A DNA stretch of 64,000 bases from Atrichornis clamosus (taxonomy: Eukaryota > Chordata > Aves > Passeriformes > Menuridae), in NCBI GenBank assembly GCA_013400975.1, contig WBMZ01010877.1, positions 86,110 to 150,109 of the forward strand. Reading direction: 5' to 3'. Both the position numbers and the translations under genes were made by a program. Shown here piece by piece: positions 13,253-27,000 of this stretch (positions are counted from its first letter, which is position 1; every line of letters begins with the position of its first letter). The notes beneath the pieces are model-generated. The model was given only the letters and a program-made list of their open reading frames with translations, had not been told where the DNA came from and ran no database searches.

Positions 13253-16200
13253 CTATACACATATTATATTTTATTGGCAGATCCCTGTAGAAAAAAAACC
13301 AAACAAATTCAAACCAAACAGAAAATCCCAAGAAATTACTAAAGCATTTGGTTTTTCTTTGGCAGGATGGCACTGGGTTACATTTCTATTGAGCAAACTT
13401 GGAGCAAAAAGAATGCACTTACCTCTTTTACCTCCTTATTTTTCTTTCTAGATTTGATCTGTCCAGTATGAAGTGTTCTTTTGTGATTTTGTTTGTAGGA
13501 AAATGAATGTGATGTTTGGTTCATCTTTCTTTTAATACAATTTTTCCTGAGGTAGGCTTTTGTCTTTGGGAACTTTTTTTTCTTGATTCGTAGAGGTGGA
13601 ATGTTAGAGTTCCATTTCTTACTACAAGTAATGATTATAATAACATTATATTAATACTATTAATTAATTTTGCTACTAACAAGAAATCATTATGTTACTG
13701 GAAACATTATAGTCCTACCTGTTCCATATACCATTCAGCTGCGTTTGCATTTTCAGTGTTTTTTCTTCCTCATGTCAGCAATCTGTGATCAGTGTTACAG
13801 GTTGTTAGTCTACACAAGGCTATTTCATAAGTAGAAAAAGATTTTATGCTTTTAAATAATGATAAAAACCCCCATTCAGAAGCAGTAAATACCTGAAATA
13901 CAATCAGCCACCAAGAAAAATCTACCTACATCATCCCATGCAGATGCTGCAATAGATGCTCTTCAGCTGGATACAACATCTTAAGTTTTTTAATTTTGTG
14001 GAAAGAGTGAGTGTCCTTCACATTTTCTGAAGGCTTCTTCAGGTATTTTCTTCAGGTATGCCATTCCCATAACCATGAATCAGAGCCAATGTAACCAGTG
14101 TTTTTGTCAGTAAATAGTGAGTTACTGAACAGTCAGGGAATGCAGCAGGTCTGTGGAAATTTTTTTTTTTTCCCAAGCAGGATTTTTTTTCCAGGACTTT
14201 CCTGTCTTACTTTGTGCTACCGAAATGCCATCATTATGTGTAAGATTGAGAAGAAAAGAGTTATACCAAGGAAAGACATTTTAGATGTATCATATCATAG
14301 ATGTACACTGAGGCAGATAGAGGTTGGGAGAGGACTTAAGTCAATGCCAAATAAAGATTTTGGAAACACGCTTTTTTAGATATAAAAAAAAATTAATTAA
14401 CAATATTATATTTGTTTTATATCTTATATTGGTAGCTCTGCAAAAAGTTAGAAAGTAATGTGTTAGTTCATTACTCCCTGATTTTACTGATTCTTTTCCC
14501 CCTTTATGGAAGCTTTTTTTCTGCTTTGCTTTGTTAACACATCTGTCCAACTTATTTCTCAATTACTTCAGCTTCCTTAGAAGTTTCCTCACTTGATGTT
14601 AAATTCCAGATGACAAATAATCAGAGAAAATAAGCTCTGCTTTTGTACAGGCATTTGCCATGTACAAACAAGTGAAACAAATAGCTTAGCTATTTTTGCC
14701 TTCTAAATTATGTGTTATTTTTATGGAAAGAGTCTGAGGTCCAATATACTATTCCTTAGATTATGTCCTCAGAAAAATTTCAGCATTAACAGTGAATAAA
14801 AGAATACAAGTGGGAAAAGCAATTACAGAGGTCTAACTAAAGACTCAATAGTAGTCGATTTGTTCTTTTTTATTCTTTTTTTCTTTTTTCGAACAATAGT
14901 TATATTAAACGTGTACCAGGAAATTAAATATCCATAATCATAAGCAAACATGAAAATTTATTGACTTAAAGTTCTGATTACACTGACAACTGGAACTAGC
15001 AATGAGGCATGAAACATTACAGTAGATCAATTTTTTTGACCATTATATTTAATGGTTCACACATCTAGCATACAGAAGCCTGAAACAGCAAATTGTCTCC
15101 ATTTAAAACCAGTATAGTCTCATAGGAAACCCGATATGATGTTATTTTGAGTTGTTGAGCACTTTGATAGCTCCCAAAGGTGCCAGTTCACACTGGAAAC
15201 AGTAGAAATTTGTACATTGTAGTGAAGAGCCCAGAAAGACTATGATGCTGACACTTCCAGTCCTGAAGTCAAAATCTCAGGCCAAATTAAATCCAATGAG
15301 AATTTTAATCTGACTGCTTCTGAGAAAGGCTCTGCAATACACCTTTTTTAAAAACACAGTTATTTGAAAGTTACTCTTCAGATTATCTAAGCACAGCAGC
15401 AAGAGGTTCAAGAATGTGCAAGGTCCTTTCCTCTGAGTATTCACAGCAGCTCACACCATGTCAGTGATGCCTGTCTGGTGCTTGTCAGCACTGTCAGGAC
15501 TCACTGCCTGCCTCTGGAAGTTCTATTTTCAGTTCATTCCATATTCATTTAATGTAAAAGGCAGGTGAGGGGGAGTGACAACAGGGATCAGAAAGCCCTT
15601 CTCCAGAACCTTACTTGTTATCATTTGATCCTTTGAGATTTAGCCTGTCAACTTAAAAACTATTTCACAGCATTTGAAGTTTTTGCATTGCAAAGAACTG
15701 GTTGGGGGTTTAAAATTTACTAAGATCTGCAGTTTCATTCTCTTTACAATCTGATTATTTTTATTATGGAATTTAATTTGGAACTGGAACTGCTGCTACC
15801 TCAAGAAGGAATATAGCACATATATTTTTTCTGCATGTAAAATAACAATATTCAGTAGAAAAAGATGCAGATGCTCTGAGTGGTTGAGTCTTATGAATGT
15901 TCCTGTGATCAAGTAGCAAAAATAGAAGCTGTTATTTATCTCAGATTAAACAGAAGCTCAAAATATTGTGTCTTTTTATTTAGTGTATTACAGATTCATT
16001 AAACTAATAAAAATTTTTGTTGTGCCAGATTTTGTTCAAATAGGACATTTTGAAAGGGTAGATGACTGGTAGAGGAAATCTAGCAGAGTTCAACCACCTT
16101 TACTCTTGAGAGACTCTCTGGCAGGTTACAAAGAAATGCCACTTGTCACTCATTCTCACGTGTCAGGACTTCCACCTGTTACACTCTGAAAGGGAAGGGG

Positions 16201-19200
16201 AGTGGTATTTTAGGAGTTGCTGGAAAAGGTGTCACTAAACTGTCAAACCTGCAAGGGCCGTTGAAGACATTATACAAGATAAAAATTTTCTGAAATAAAT
16301 CTCTTGACTTCTACAGATATAAGTGCTCTTATGTTAAAATAAAGCCCTCTGCAGATTTCACTCATTCCCAGACTGTTTAAGCACTCTAAGAGTTACCTCT
16401 CCATGAGTGCACCCAAGCATGTACATGGACACAGTCCTTACCTTGTGCATCCTACTTACTTTAAAATCAATGTCAAAGCAAGCAGGCTCCCATGGTACCT
16501 TTCTTTGTCATTCAAATTCCTGAAACATCAGGTGTGAAAGAGTTGTAGCTCTGCAGAAGGTTTATAAGAATACGTTCAGTCTTTACCTCTTTTCCTTCCT
16601 CCTCTTGTTTGAGGAGAGGAAAAAGCTTTCAAGCCCAGAGATTTGGCTCCTTATTGCTCAGTGAATGGATAACTTCAAATTCTGTTGTACTCATAAAATT
16701 GCTGTGGGAATAATGGGAATAATGCTTGATACACCATACTACTTAGAATTGGGACATGGTTCTGGGTAACTGTTCAGCTCATCTTTATGCATTTCAGCAT
16801 TTGTAAAATGTTTTGTGCCGTAGAAAGACATTAAAAAGATGTGCTGAGTGTGTTGGTTTTGATATTTTTTTTAAATTAGAAATGACCTTAATCAAATTTT
16901 AATGTTGTAAAAGCAAACATTAAGAAGTTGTTTTCTCATTGAAATATGCTGAGTTGCCCTTCTTGTCCCATGCCACCATAACCAGTCCTTAAAATTATTT
17001 TCAGAATAGTAACTATGATAGAAAAAGCCACATACACTATGCATAATGTAGCCAAATTTAATGTATCTACTATATATATCTCCTCATGCAGACAGAATAT
17101 TTTTAGGATTTTACTAAAATTTGTCCTTGAGAATCAAATATTTAGTATAAATAAATAAATTAAACACAGAGGTTCACCATTATTAGTTATCATTATGAGA
17201 AGCATATTACACTTTGAAAAATAATCCTAAGAGAATACTTCATTTGCTTTTCACAAACTGGTTATTGTTATATTGGATTGTGTTATAATTAACTAATATA
17301 TCAAAAAACACTAGCATAATCAATTGCTTCTTATTTTGACATGCAAACTCTTGCAATGTGCAAACACACAGACAGATGGAAAATACATCAATTGAAAACC
17401 TATCCCTTGAATGTGAATATTTAAAAAACCTTTCAGATTTTAGTGGCCTTTAACAAAATATTTACTGTTTATCATCTTTTTCTGCATTTCTACTTCATCC
17501 GTCATCTGAAGCCTGACATAGTGTCATTCCTCTAAGTCATTTTGGCAACAAATCAGTAAAACCCAAGTCATTATTCAAGCAAAGCATATGTAGAAGGTGG
17601 GGGAATATGAAAGGAGCCAAACCAAAGTCTAATAAATTTTGTTTAAAACTTCATCTCTCTCCTACTTAGGTTATGAAGGTACCAGATGAATTTATTCAAA
17701 AGTTGGTGACCCTTCAGGTTCAATATTCCTGCTGCCTGTGTGGTAGAGGAATTATATAGATTCCCAGAATTTTTATGAAGCTGTCAGGATGGAAAAGTCA
17801 GAATTTTTTGGTGCAAACTTCAAGAATGTAAGGACATTAAGATAATACATTATCCGATTATAAAAATCTGTGCCTGTAACAGAGTATCCCATAAAACTAA
17901 ATTAACAGGAGTAGTACAAAAAAGGCAAGTTTAAAAAAATCGTGAGCCTAGTCCTTGCACATTGTAAAGTGGTCTTTTATGTTGAAAATGGTTTTAGGGC
18001 TTTTCATATACTTTCAGTTTGAGTTTCTGAGAACTCAACAGCATGTGATGATTTTCTTCAGTGCATTTAGTTTTAGTAGCACTGAGATCCTCTTGTGATG
18101 ACTTTTCTCCAGGAATTGTGTCCTTTAGTAAGGCCTAAGATACACTAAGATGTGATAAAAGCACAAGAAGCTAGTGGCAGGAATTGTTGTCTGTTGTGAG
18201 GGCTGGGAGGAATAAGCACTACATTCTCTGCTGCTAAGTTCCCAGAGAAATCTACCTTTTCAACTGGCTGGTTCCTTATTCTTCAAAAGGCAAAGTAAGT
18301 GAGAAGAAGCTTATGCCTCAGAAAACATGAAGAGAAGGATCATTCAGGCAACTAGCTGTGGGCAGCAGAGGCCAGATAATGTACCCAGCCATTTCCAGCA
18401 TTCTGCAAGAGCTGTATGTAACAGACCTGAGATATCAGGTGGGAGTTTTCTTTGGAACACAAAGCTGAAAGGAAGCCTATTTTCTTCAGCAGCAGGGAAC
18501 AGGATGAAAAAATGTACGTGGAGAGGAAGGTGGAATAAGGAGAATGAGAAGATCTTTGTATAGACAACACTGAAATTTTGTGTTCTTACAAACAGGCTGA
18601 GGTGAAAAGTTTCATTTCTGTTAGTTGCTACTTGCACTGGCAGCTTTCCTTACCCAAAGTAGCTTTAGATTAGTCATTATTACTTATATGTTTCTATCAG
18701 TGTATTATGGGTATGCTGGAATGAGTACAGGAATTGCTAGATCAAGTATAGACAAATGGCCTGACTGCATTCCTTACCAAGGATAAGGAATAATTTTTGT
18801 AGCCCATTCTGAGCTTCATGATGTGTTACTGTGATAAGTAGTACTGTAGCAGGTTCATGCAATTTATGTATGAATGTATGGCATACGAAAGTGCCTCTGG
18901 CTGAAGTGTGGACATGCCTCCATTGACTAAAGCAAGGATGTACTCATCCAAAACTGCTAGGTGTTCTTCTGTGTTGGACTCAAATATATTATAGAACAGC
19001 AAATTGTCTATACTCTTCTATGAAGCCGTGAGGAGGAAAATAGCTTACAATTCTCAGAGAGAGTTTTCAAAAGATTGAAAAGAAAAATTAATTTTATCCA
19101 ATTACAAGAAGTCTGTTCTTCTAAAATAGTTCATGAAGTTGCAGGTAACACTCCAGACTTACAGTTTTGGCGTACCTTTCTCTTTGTCACTGTTTTCTAT

Positions 19201-22200
19201 GTTATACTTGCTACAGATTCAGCTGCATCCAGAATAGCTGGATCATCCTTGGTTCAGTACATGCCCTGTGGCAGTCATATCTTCTCGAATGTTTTTTTTG
19301 TAGTCGGTCTTTAGTATGGGTACTCAGACTGGGGACACAACATTCAGCATTGTTATGACCAATACATAGGTGCAATGATTTTACTACATCACTGAGAGTG
19401 GGTAAATTTACAAAATTTTCAATTGCCAAGCCATAAAATCTTAGATAAACCTCTTTAACATTTTATCCTTACTAATGTAATTTTGATGACTCTTGATTGC
19501 TCACTTCTCCCAAAAACATCTCTCTACATCATTATTTGTGTCTAATTCCTTACTCAGATCTATCTTTGAATCCATTTGTGGACGTCACCCTATTTCAACA
19601 TTCAGTTCTCTGTATGTTTTTCCATTCAAAATATTTTGTTTTTCATCTTCTTCATTTTATACCTATAAAGGAGAGTAAAACCAACCAAAACATTATTAAG
19701 GGAACTAGGAGAGAAGAGGGCCTGAAAATATAAAGACACATACTAATTTAACAACATGGATTGTGTCACAGGCGTAAATAAATTTAGAAAATTTCTGAAA
19801 ACACTTCAATAGTGTAGCCATCAGGGAGGTATAATAGCATTTTAAGAGCAAGGATAATTAATGACATATTAATAAGTGGAAATAAACTAACCACGGATCA
19901 CTTCAGACTATAATTCAGAAGAATAGAACAGAAAAAGTAGAGCAATAATTTTCTGATGTGTCCAGATTGTAACGGCAAGAGTGGGTCTCATCTAGCCCTA
20001 AATTTAAAGATATGTATTTCTGCAGAAAACTTCACAACTGCAATATAAAGAAAATTATGCTGGTTCTTAGTATCCTTTCTCTTTTTGGCAAACTCATCTT
20101 GCAGCATAAATGTTTGGATTTATTTTTACAGTGCAGAATTAATCTTAGAGTTAAATTCTGTCAAGATTGCCCACTTGCTCAAAGTATTTGCTCATTACTG
20201 TCTTAGATTTTATTCACTGATGATTTGTACTTGTGGAAAAAAAACCAAACAACAAAAACAACAAGAACCCCAAACCTAAACAAAGCCTACTACAATTATT
20301 TAAGCACATCTGCCCAGAAATACTATTGCCAGCTCAGTAAGCAATATGCTGCTATGTACTGCTTACAGACCTTTTTACTAGCCTCAATTTTCTTGCCAGG
20401 CTGTGCTCCCTATCTTTTGGGCCAGATTTTCCAACCCTTGCATAAATTCTTTTATCTCTTCTACCCAGTGCAGTTAGCAAGGTCTTAAAATATGAACATC
20501 CATTGATCTTTTGTCACATACTGTATCTTTTTGCCTCTGTGGGCATATGGGTCATTAAAATCCATATTTTTTATCTACTCCATGTATTTAGGTTTTTTTA
20601 CTATTACTACTTTTATTTTCTGCCCAGAAAAATTAGTTCTACTTTTCTGGAATCTTCAGTCTCTTCCTGCTTCTTTGCTCCTTTTGATTTCTTTTTTTTG
20701 TTTCTAACAAGAATATTGAAAAGACTAAAATTGATGTTTATAAAGTTTCTATGTATTTTCTGGAGTTTTTAACAATGAACCTGTTGAGTTAAAAGTATAG
20801 CAGGATTTCTTTTTAATAATTCAGCACTATAAATTTTTCTCTTTTAATAGGTAAGAAATGAAACAGTGTATTTTTTCATCCAGATTTACTACACTGGGTT
20901 GCGTATTTATTATCTGGAATATAGTGATGAGAGGAGATGGGACTGAAATTCACTTAGGTACTTCAGGTAGCAGAAGAACAGCTATATAGGCTAACTCTGC
21001 TGGTTTGCAAATACCAGTATTAGATATATCATGTTTCCATAAATAGTGATGTCTGTTCAATGTTATTAATATCCCATAATTTTTAATGTGAGATCATCAT
21101 AAGAAAAGTAAGAGGCAGTTTTTCTTTTGGGAGCAGCCGGTCCATTCCACAGAACACTGTGCAGTGCAGCCAACTGCTGGATAAGGGAGACGTGAATCAT
21201 GAGTCATATTGCTTTAAATTTTCCAGTACTTACAGTGTCTCAGGCAAATTAATTTCTTTTTAAAATTCATATTTAAGTGTCTTTGTGTATCTCAGAGCAT
21301 GGTTTCCCTTCAGCAACCCTTTGTAATTACCTTTGAATTTGGTCTTCAGTGTTTCTGAAAAATACTTCTGCTCACACAGTAGACTGATTCATTAGATTAG
21401 GCTTCACTTGCCAGGCACAATGCAGCATATAATCTTATATGTTCTGTCTGAAAAGAACTGGTGTGAACAAGTAGGGGCTTGCACAAACTCCTAAGAGGTT
21501 TAGAAAAATCTAATGGAAATTTTTCCATTACTTCAGACTTGCTTCACTTCTTTTTAACTACAAAATTCATGTTAGGGATTACTATTTCACTCAACGTATT
21601 CCTAAGGGTAAACATCTCAAATATAAGTGTACTAGTTCTCAACAGCTCATTAAAAACTAATCCATTAACATATTTTTACATGCATCTTTACAATATAAAT
21701 TATTTATATATTCTAAAAAAATGTTCAAGGAAAAGGAAATGTAAATCCAGTGCTGGGTATATTTTTTTTGGCTAAACACAAATTATAATTTTCTATTCTT
21801 ATCATTATTTAGAGCTAAAAAACAATTTCTAGTCAACTTTTCATCTATGAATGAAATTTTTTATTTTTAGAAACAGATATTATTCTTCTAGCATAGAAAA
21901 TATTACATTATCCATATAATATTTAACTCCTGTTTTCTGCTGAAATCCAATTACACGTCTTATTTGTAAGGCAAAATTAGAAACCTGCAGCCAAATAGCC
22001 AACAATTTCATCACAATTCTTGGAAAATCCAATAATATTTGTCATCTGAATGGTGTCCTTGACTAATATGTATCATTTATGTTGAGTGTGCTAATGAGGA
22101 GACATTAACAGCAAAAAGGCTATTTATTAAAGTTATATAATAACTGTACTTTCCTATAAACTTCAACTCTGAACTCCACACTTCTATACGCTCTGTCAGA

Positions 22201-23567
22201 AAATAATGAGGTCTGAATGAACTTTGGATGGAACTGTATTTTAGATTAGAGGAAATTCTGTTTCTGGATGTGTATAAACTTCACTGCATCAGCTAAATAA
22301 ATAGCTGTCCCATCACATCAGTCTGAGAGTGTAGGTTTCAAGAAGAGAAATCCAGCTCAGCTGGTGACAGAGATGAGATGAGAGATTGCTTGGGTGATCT
22401 ACTACTCTCTTTCAGGAGACTCATGAGGAATAGGAACTTTAGGGTTTGTACCAGGGATTTACTGTGATAATACCAGAAAGAGGCTGCTTGACAAAGCAGG
22501 AACATTCGTCTTTTGACTTGTTTATATGTACATATTTTGATTAGACCAACTGGTTCATTTGAGAAAAACAAAGAAACAGAAAATGCAAGACTTCAAGACG
22601 AGTCCATTCTTCAAGCTCCAAGCCTGATACTGTGTCCAATTCTCCAATTTTATCACTTTATGAAAATTATCACCTCTGCATATGGATTTTGTTGTCCTTA
22701 TGTCCTTTAATCGCTACAGCTGTTCCACCTCTGCAAATGCTGAAGGGAAGCAAGCTTCTTAAGGGTGCTTATACCTACATGTTTGTCAGGTACAGTCTGT
22801 ATTCATGTTACATTCCTGTCCTTCAATGTTGTACTACTTCTGTGAGAGCAGATGTGTTGCAATGTCCCTGCCAGAATAGGAAAAATTTGCTCACGTGCAA
22901 GTATATCATGTATGTACAGATGTTTCCTTGCATGCTGCATTCCTCCTGTGTTTTTGTTGATAACTTTTGCAGCAGAAAGAAGGTTCTCTTGCAACCTGTG
23001 CTAGAGCGATGAGGATTTTGGGTTTTTTTGAATCTAGAAAATGAAACTCGAGTTTTGGTATATACCTGCTTTTTAGAAAGATAGACAATATCTACAGTTG
23101 TTATCACATGATTATTAGTAGATTAAGCTGTGTCTGAAGCAGTAAGCAATTCCCCTGCCAGTAGAGAAGCACATCTCTTATGCAGTCATATCACACTCTT
23201 ATCTTTTTACTGGTGTATGCACCAGTATGTCAGCAACTCTCTTCTAACCCTGTAGTTTTGAAAATTGTGTTTACACTTAGAGGAAGAAGAGACTCAAAGG
23301 TGTTGCTGATTAAAATTGTCCCTGAAAACAGGGATTTAGTTGTTCCTAATACTGGCAAAAGGTAGAAGAATCTTGAAAAGCTACTGTAGCATTAGCATAT
23401 CTTTTGAGAGAGACATCACAGTTTCTGCGTCATATGTCGTTATCATAGATTAAGCTCTACATTCTGCTTTCCTGATGATTCTAGAAGGAAAATACCATTA
23501 GTGGTTTACAGAAGAGCATATTTGGTTACTTTAATGTAAGAAAGATATTAAACAGGTAGCAACTGAA

Positions 23568-24008
23568 GAAGGGCAAGAAAGATGGCGAGGGGCCTTGAGG
23601 GGAAGCCGTATAAGGAGAGTCTGAGGTCCCTTAGTCCGTTCAGCCTAGACGAGACTGAGGGGAGATCTCATCACAGTCTACAACTTCCTCGTGAGGGGAA
23701 GAGGAGGGGCAGAAACTGATCTCTTCTCCATGGTGACCAGTGACAGGACCCGAGGGAATGGCCTAAGGTTGGAACAGGGGAGATTTAGGTTGGATATCAG
23801 GAAAAGGTTCTTCATCCAGAGGGTGGTTGGGCACTGGAACAGGCTGCCCAGGGAAGTGGTCACAGCATCAAGCCTGACAGAGGTCAAGAAGCACTTGGAT
23901 AAAACCCTCAGGCACATGGTATGACTTTTGGGGTGATTCTGTGAGGGCCAGGAGTTGGAGTTGATGATCTCTGTGGGTTCCTTCCAACTCGGTGTAGTCT
24001 GTGGTATC
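23568..24008 (+). mobile_element. CR1 LINE, 5'-truncated 3' end
   Basis: This carries the usual 3' part of an avian CR1 non-LTR retrotransposon: the end of the ORF2 reverse-transcriptase protein followed by a short 3' untranslated tail. Diagnostic stretches are GTGACCAGTGACAGGACCCG, the segment encoding [10 protein letters not shown], the segment encoding [10 protein letters not shown], and a tail with CCAGGAGTTGGAGTTGATGA then CCTTCCAACTC. The terminal 8-bp repeats have decayed to GTGTAGTCTGTGGTATC. A small deletion near 23648-23662 removes part of the region that usually reads as EKRRLRGD. The 5' boundary is approximate. It lies in the same orientation as the host gene. The copy cannot move, and its age looks moderate. 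Confidence 0.93.
23691..23924 (+). pseudogene. C-terminal remnant of CR1 ORF2 (reverse transcriptase tail)
   Basis: A 77-codon open stretch inside the CR1 copy. It contains the family's characteristic [22 protein letters not shown] and [10 protein letters not shown] segments and ends at LRHMV plus a stop, where CR1 ORF2 normally ends. It holds none of the reverse-transcriptase catalytic motifs and no endonuclease, so it is a fossil rather than a gene. The apparent start is simply the first in-frame start-type codon after the small upstream deletion. Confidence 0.88.
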
Positions 24009-27000
24009 TAAACCATGTCCATCTAATGGAAAGGACATATGTTAAGGTGATTGTGTTGCATATCAGTGTAGGGTTGCCTTGCTTGTCTCCATTGCTGCAC
24101 CGTTGTGAAATGATCGTAACTGATGAGATGACTCATCTTTTGCTAACCTAGCCACGCTAACACCTTTGTTCTCCTCTCTATGCTGCGCCCTTAAAGACTG
24201 CTGTTCAGGCCTAGAAGAAATTCGCTGAGTTTAGTGTGTAAAGAATGATGCCATTAATTTTATTCCATGTTATGCAGATGTGAAATTTGGTCATCTTAAT
24301 GTGCATCTATAAATTATTATTTTATGCAAATTCAGTAGCCATTTTATTATGCCTATTGTGAGCAGACCAAAGTTAAGAAGACTTTTCCTTGTCTGTGATA
24401 AAGATTTAACCTTCAGGGGTTTTTTTCTTGTTTTGATTTTTTTTGGACATAATTTAAAGATTATATTATGTGTGTTTGGAGGAAAAAGAAAGATACACAC
24501 CATACTTGGAAATTAAATGTTTCAATTCACCTAAATCAAACCAGCAGTAGCAAAGTCACCTCATTATCTTAGTGATGTGTGAACTTGAGATATTATATTG
24601 GGTCTTTAAAATGCTGTGTGAAGGACTACAGAGTCTTATTTTTCAGTGTTTTATTAAAAAAAAAGAGAGAATCAATAAAATAAAAATAAAACCAAAGAAA
24701 GTTTTCTTTCTCAGTGGACTGTTAAATTAAAAGCAAGTCATGAAATGTACCTGTGCAATAAAAATGAATGATAAAATTTTGCTTACAGAACCCACACATT
24801 TTTTCTAATCATGTCACTTAAAAAGTATAGTCTGTTGCATAAAAATGGCTGATTTTGGTGTTAAAAATGTGAAAAAACCCTCACCCTGATTATTGTCCTG
24901 ATGCTTGGCTGAAATTTAGAAGCATACAATCTGTTTCCATTCAAACCAGAGATGGTGGCTGCAGTTTACTGATTCAGTCTGGTGCTCCTCCAGTGCAGTC
25001 CTTTTTGTTTGCACTGAATGGCCAGAGTCCCATTGCCCTGAGCCCAGTGGGAACCAGGCAAGAGAGGTCATTTCTTTTCTTACATTTTCAAGTTTCTTTC
25101 AATCAGAATTGTAATAAAAGCTTACTTTCCTTTGACTTTTTATCACTGTAATCTTAAAAGTGTTCTTTGACTGCCTCAGTGTGATCATCCCTGCCTTTTT
25201 AGTGTATTTTTACCACTTTTCCTCGGCACTCAAAAACACATTTTTGCAACTGAACCCATCTCTTCTATGTTTAATCTCATGGATGGAAGAAACTAGACTA
25301 CGGGCATCATGCATTGTCCAGGCTTGCACCCTGCCGGATTTCACACTGACATTATAGTCATTAAATAATTGAATATCTGTGTGTTTCTTTATGTTATTTA
25401 GGGATATATCTTGAAATTTTTATGATGTCAAAGGCAGATGCCTCTAATTCAGTTCCAGGTCATGTCCATCTTTTTGACAATGGAACCATCTTCTGTGTGG
25501 GCTCTCAGAACATGACTGATAATTTCGGTTTATTTCACTTACCATTGTTCATCTGATTTAAAGTACAGCTTCATGAGTAGTTTCAAGGACATGACTGAAA
25601 GAGCATTAACCACAGAGCAGCAAATACAAAGATGAGGGGAGAAGGCTACCATGTTAACCAGATGTGTTGGTGGCTGAATAGCAATCTATGATTCCAGTGT
25701 GAAAAGAGCTCTCCATGAGACTGAACAATTTTCTGGCTTGTTACTGAAAGAGCATTCGGCATTTTTATGATCATTGTTGTGGCATTTTGGCAAGATTCTG
25801 TCCATGATTTTACATTGCAAAAAATTTCTGCAGCAGTTTTGGTGTATTCAATTTGCATATTTAGAAAATAACCCACGAAAATGTTCTTTTATTCTGAAAC
25901 TCTTCTATGTTCAGGTTCACGGATGTAGTTTCTGAGGCAGATGTTTCAGCGCACTTGACAAGTCAGTATTTTAAAGCACAGGAGAAAAAAAATGTGGGGC
26001 AAGAAAAAAAGACTACAATAATAGTCTTAATTGATACAGATTTAAATACTTTGTCATTGAATCATGGCTTAGAAGTTCATTGTAATTAGATTAAAAAAAT
26101 AGTCATGCCTCAATAATTACTTCTAATTATTTACTCATATAAATAAAACAAAAATTGCACTGAATCTTACAGGCTTAGTTCACTGCACACTGAATATTGC
26201 AAAAGGCAAATTTGCTCTAAGTGCTCTGAGTATGTTTTGAGAAAGACAATAGTCCTTAGCTGAATCACTGATTCCTACTCTAAAAAATACTTCATGATTG
26301 TCTTTTTGATCAGGTGACTGAGAGGGGTTCCATTCATAGGAAGAATAAAATTCAATAGAGCAACAAAAACACTTTTTTGAAAAAATCTCCTTGCAAGATA
26401 AAAGGTCCATTATTCTCTTATGTATCAATATCACAATATAAATAAATATTGTTTTCTAGACGATAGTCCTTTTTATATGTGTGTGTTCTTTGGCTTCCTG
26501 CTGTGTACTGTTCATTTCAGCGTATTCACCAAAGCAGTTTAAACTGCTCCTGCTCTGAAATATCACATACTTATTGGTTGAAATAATAGTCCTTAGAGTA
26601 TCACTGAGCAGCTTGTATTTTGCAGAACAGCTAATATTCTCTCCTTTGCAGAGATCTAAAATCAGTACAAGAGGGTATTATATGTATTTTTATTACTTTT
26701 AAGGGGACCTCCTTTTCTCAGTTAGAAATTTGCTGTGGTTTGACTGAAGTCTGTCTGGAGGAAACTTTGTTCTTTTGTAACCCATAAACTGTTGGAATTA
26801 TTTGTTTGTGTCTCTCGAACGGATGATAGGTTTCAAATGGTTTTCTCAACCAGTGGCCCTCTCTGTCCCATATGGCTCTCAGCACAATGCATTGCCACTG
26901 TTGTACTTCCAGTTATGATCACAATTTATGTTTTTATTAGAAATGTAAAACCCTGCTATGACTGCAAAGTCAAACATTAGGAAATCTGAGGCATAAGTAC

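Larger units (their letters stand above)
2959..23567 (+). other. CNTNAP2: First 20.6 kb of the following intron (putative CNTNAP2 intron 8), no gene seen
   Basis: AT-rich, unique-looking sequence. I found no further CNTNAP2 exon: the remaining half of the second LamG domain, which would contain a GQWHEV-type motif, was not seen. The longest open frames are about 138 codons on the minus strand at 11876-12292, which reads through a T21 tract as poly-lysine, and about 124 codons on the plus strand at 13077-13451, which runs through an AT repeat. Neither resembles a known protein. Simple repeats are present, including T21 at 12129-12149 and an AT repeat at 13241-13252. I recognise no clear transposon copy, so any old elements here are too diverged for me to identify by eye. 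Confidence 0.7.

Noticed and set aside
13077..13451. Plus-strand open frame of 124 codons
   Set aside because: It passes through an AT microsatellite (read as IYIYIYT-like) and has no recognisable domain or splice context.
22632..23012. Plus-strand open frame of 126 codons
   Set aside because: Cysteine-rich by chance. Competing frames are open on the minus strand over the same bases, and no domain or homology is recognisable.
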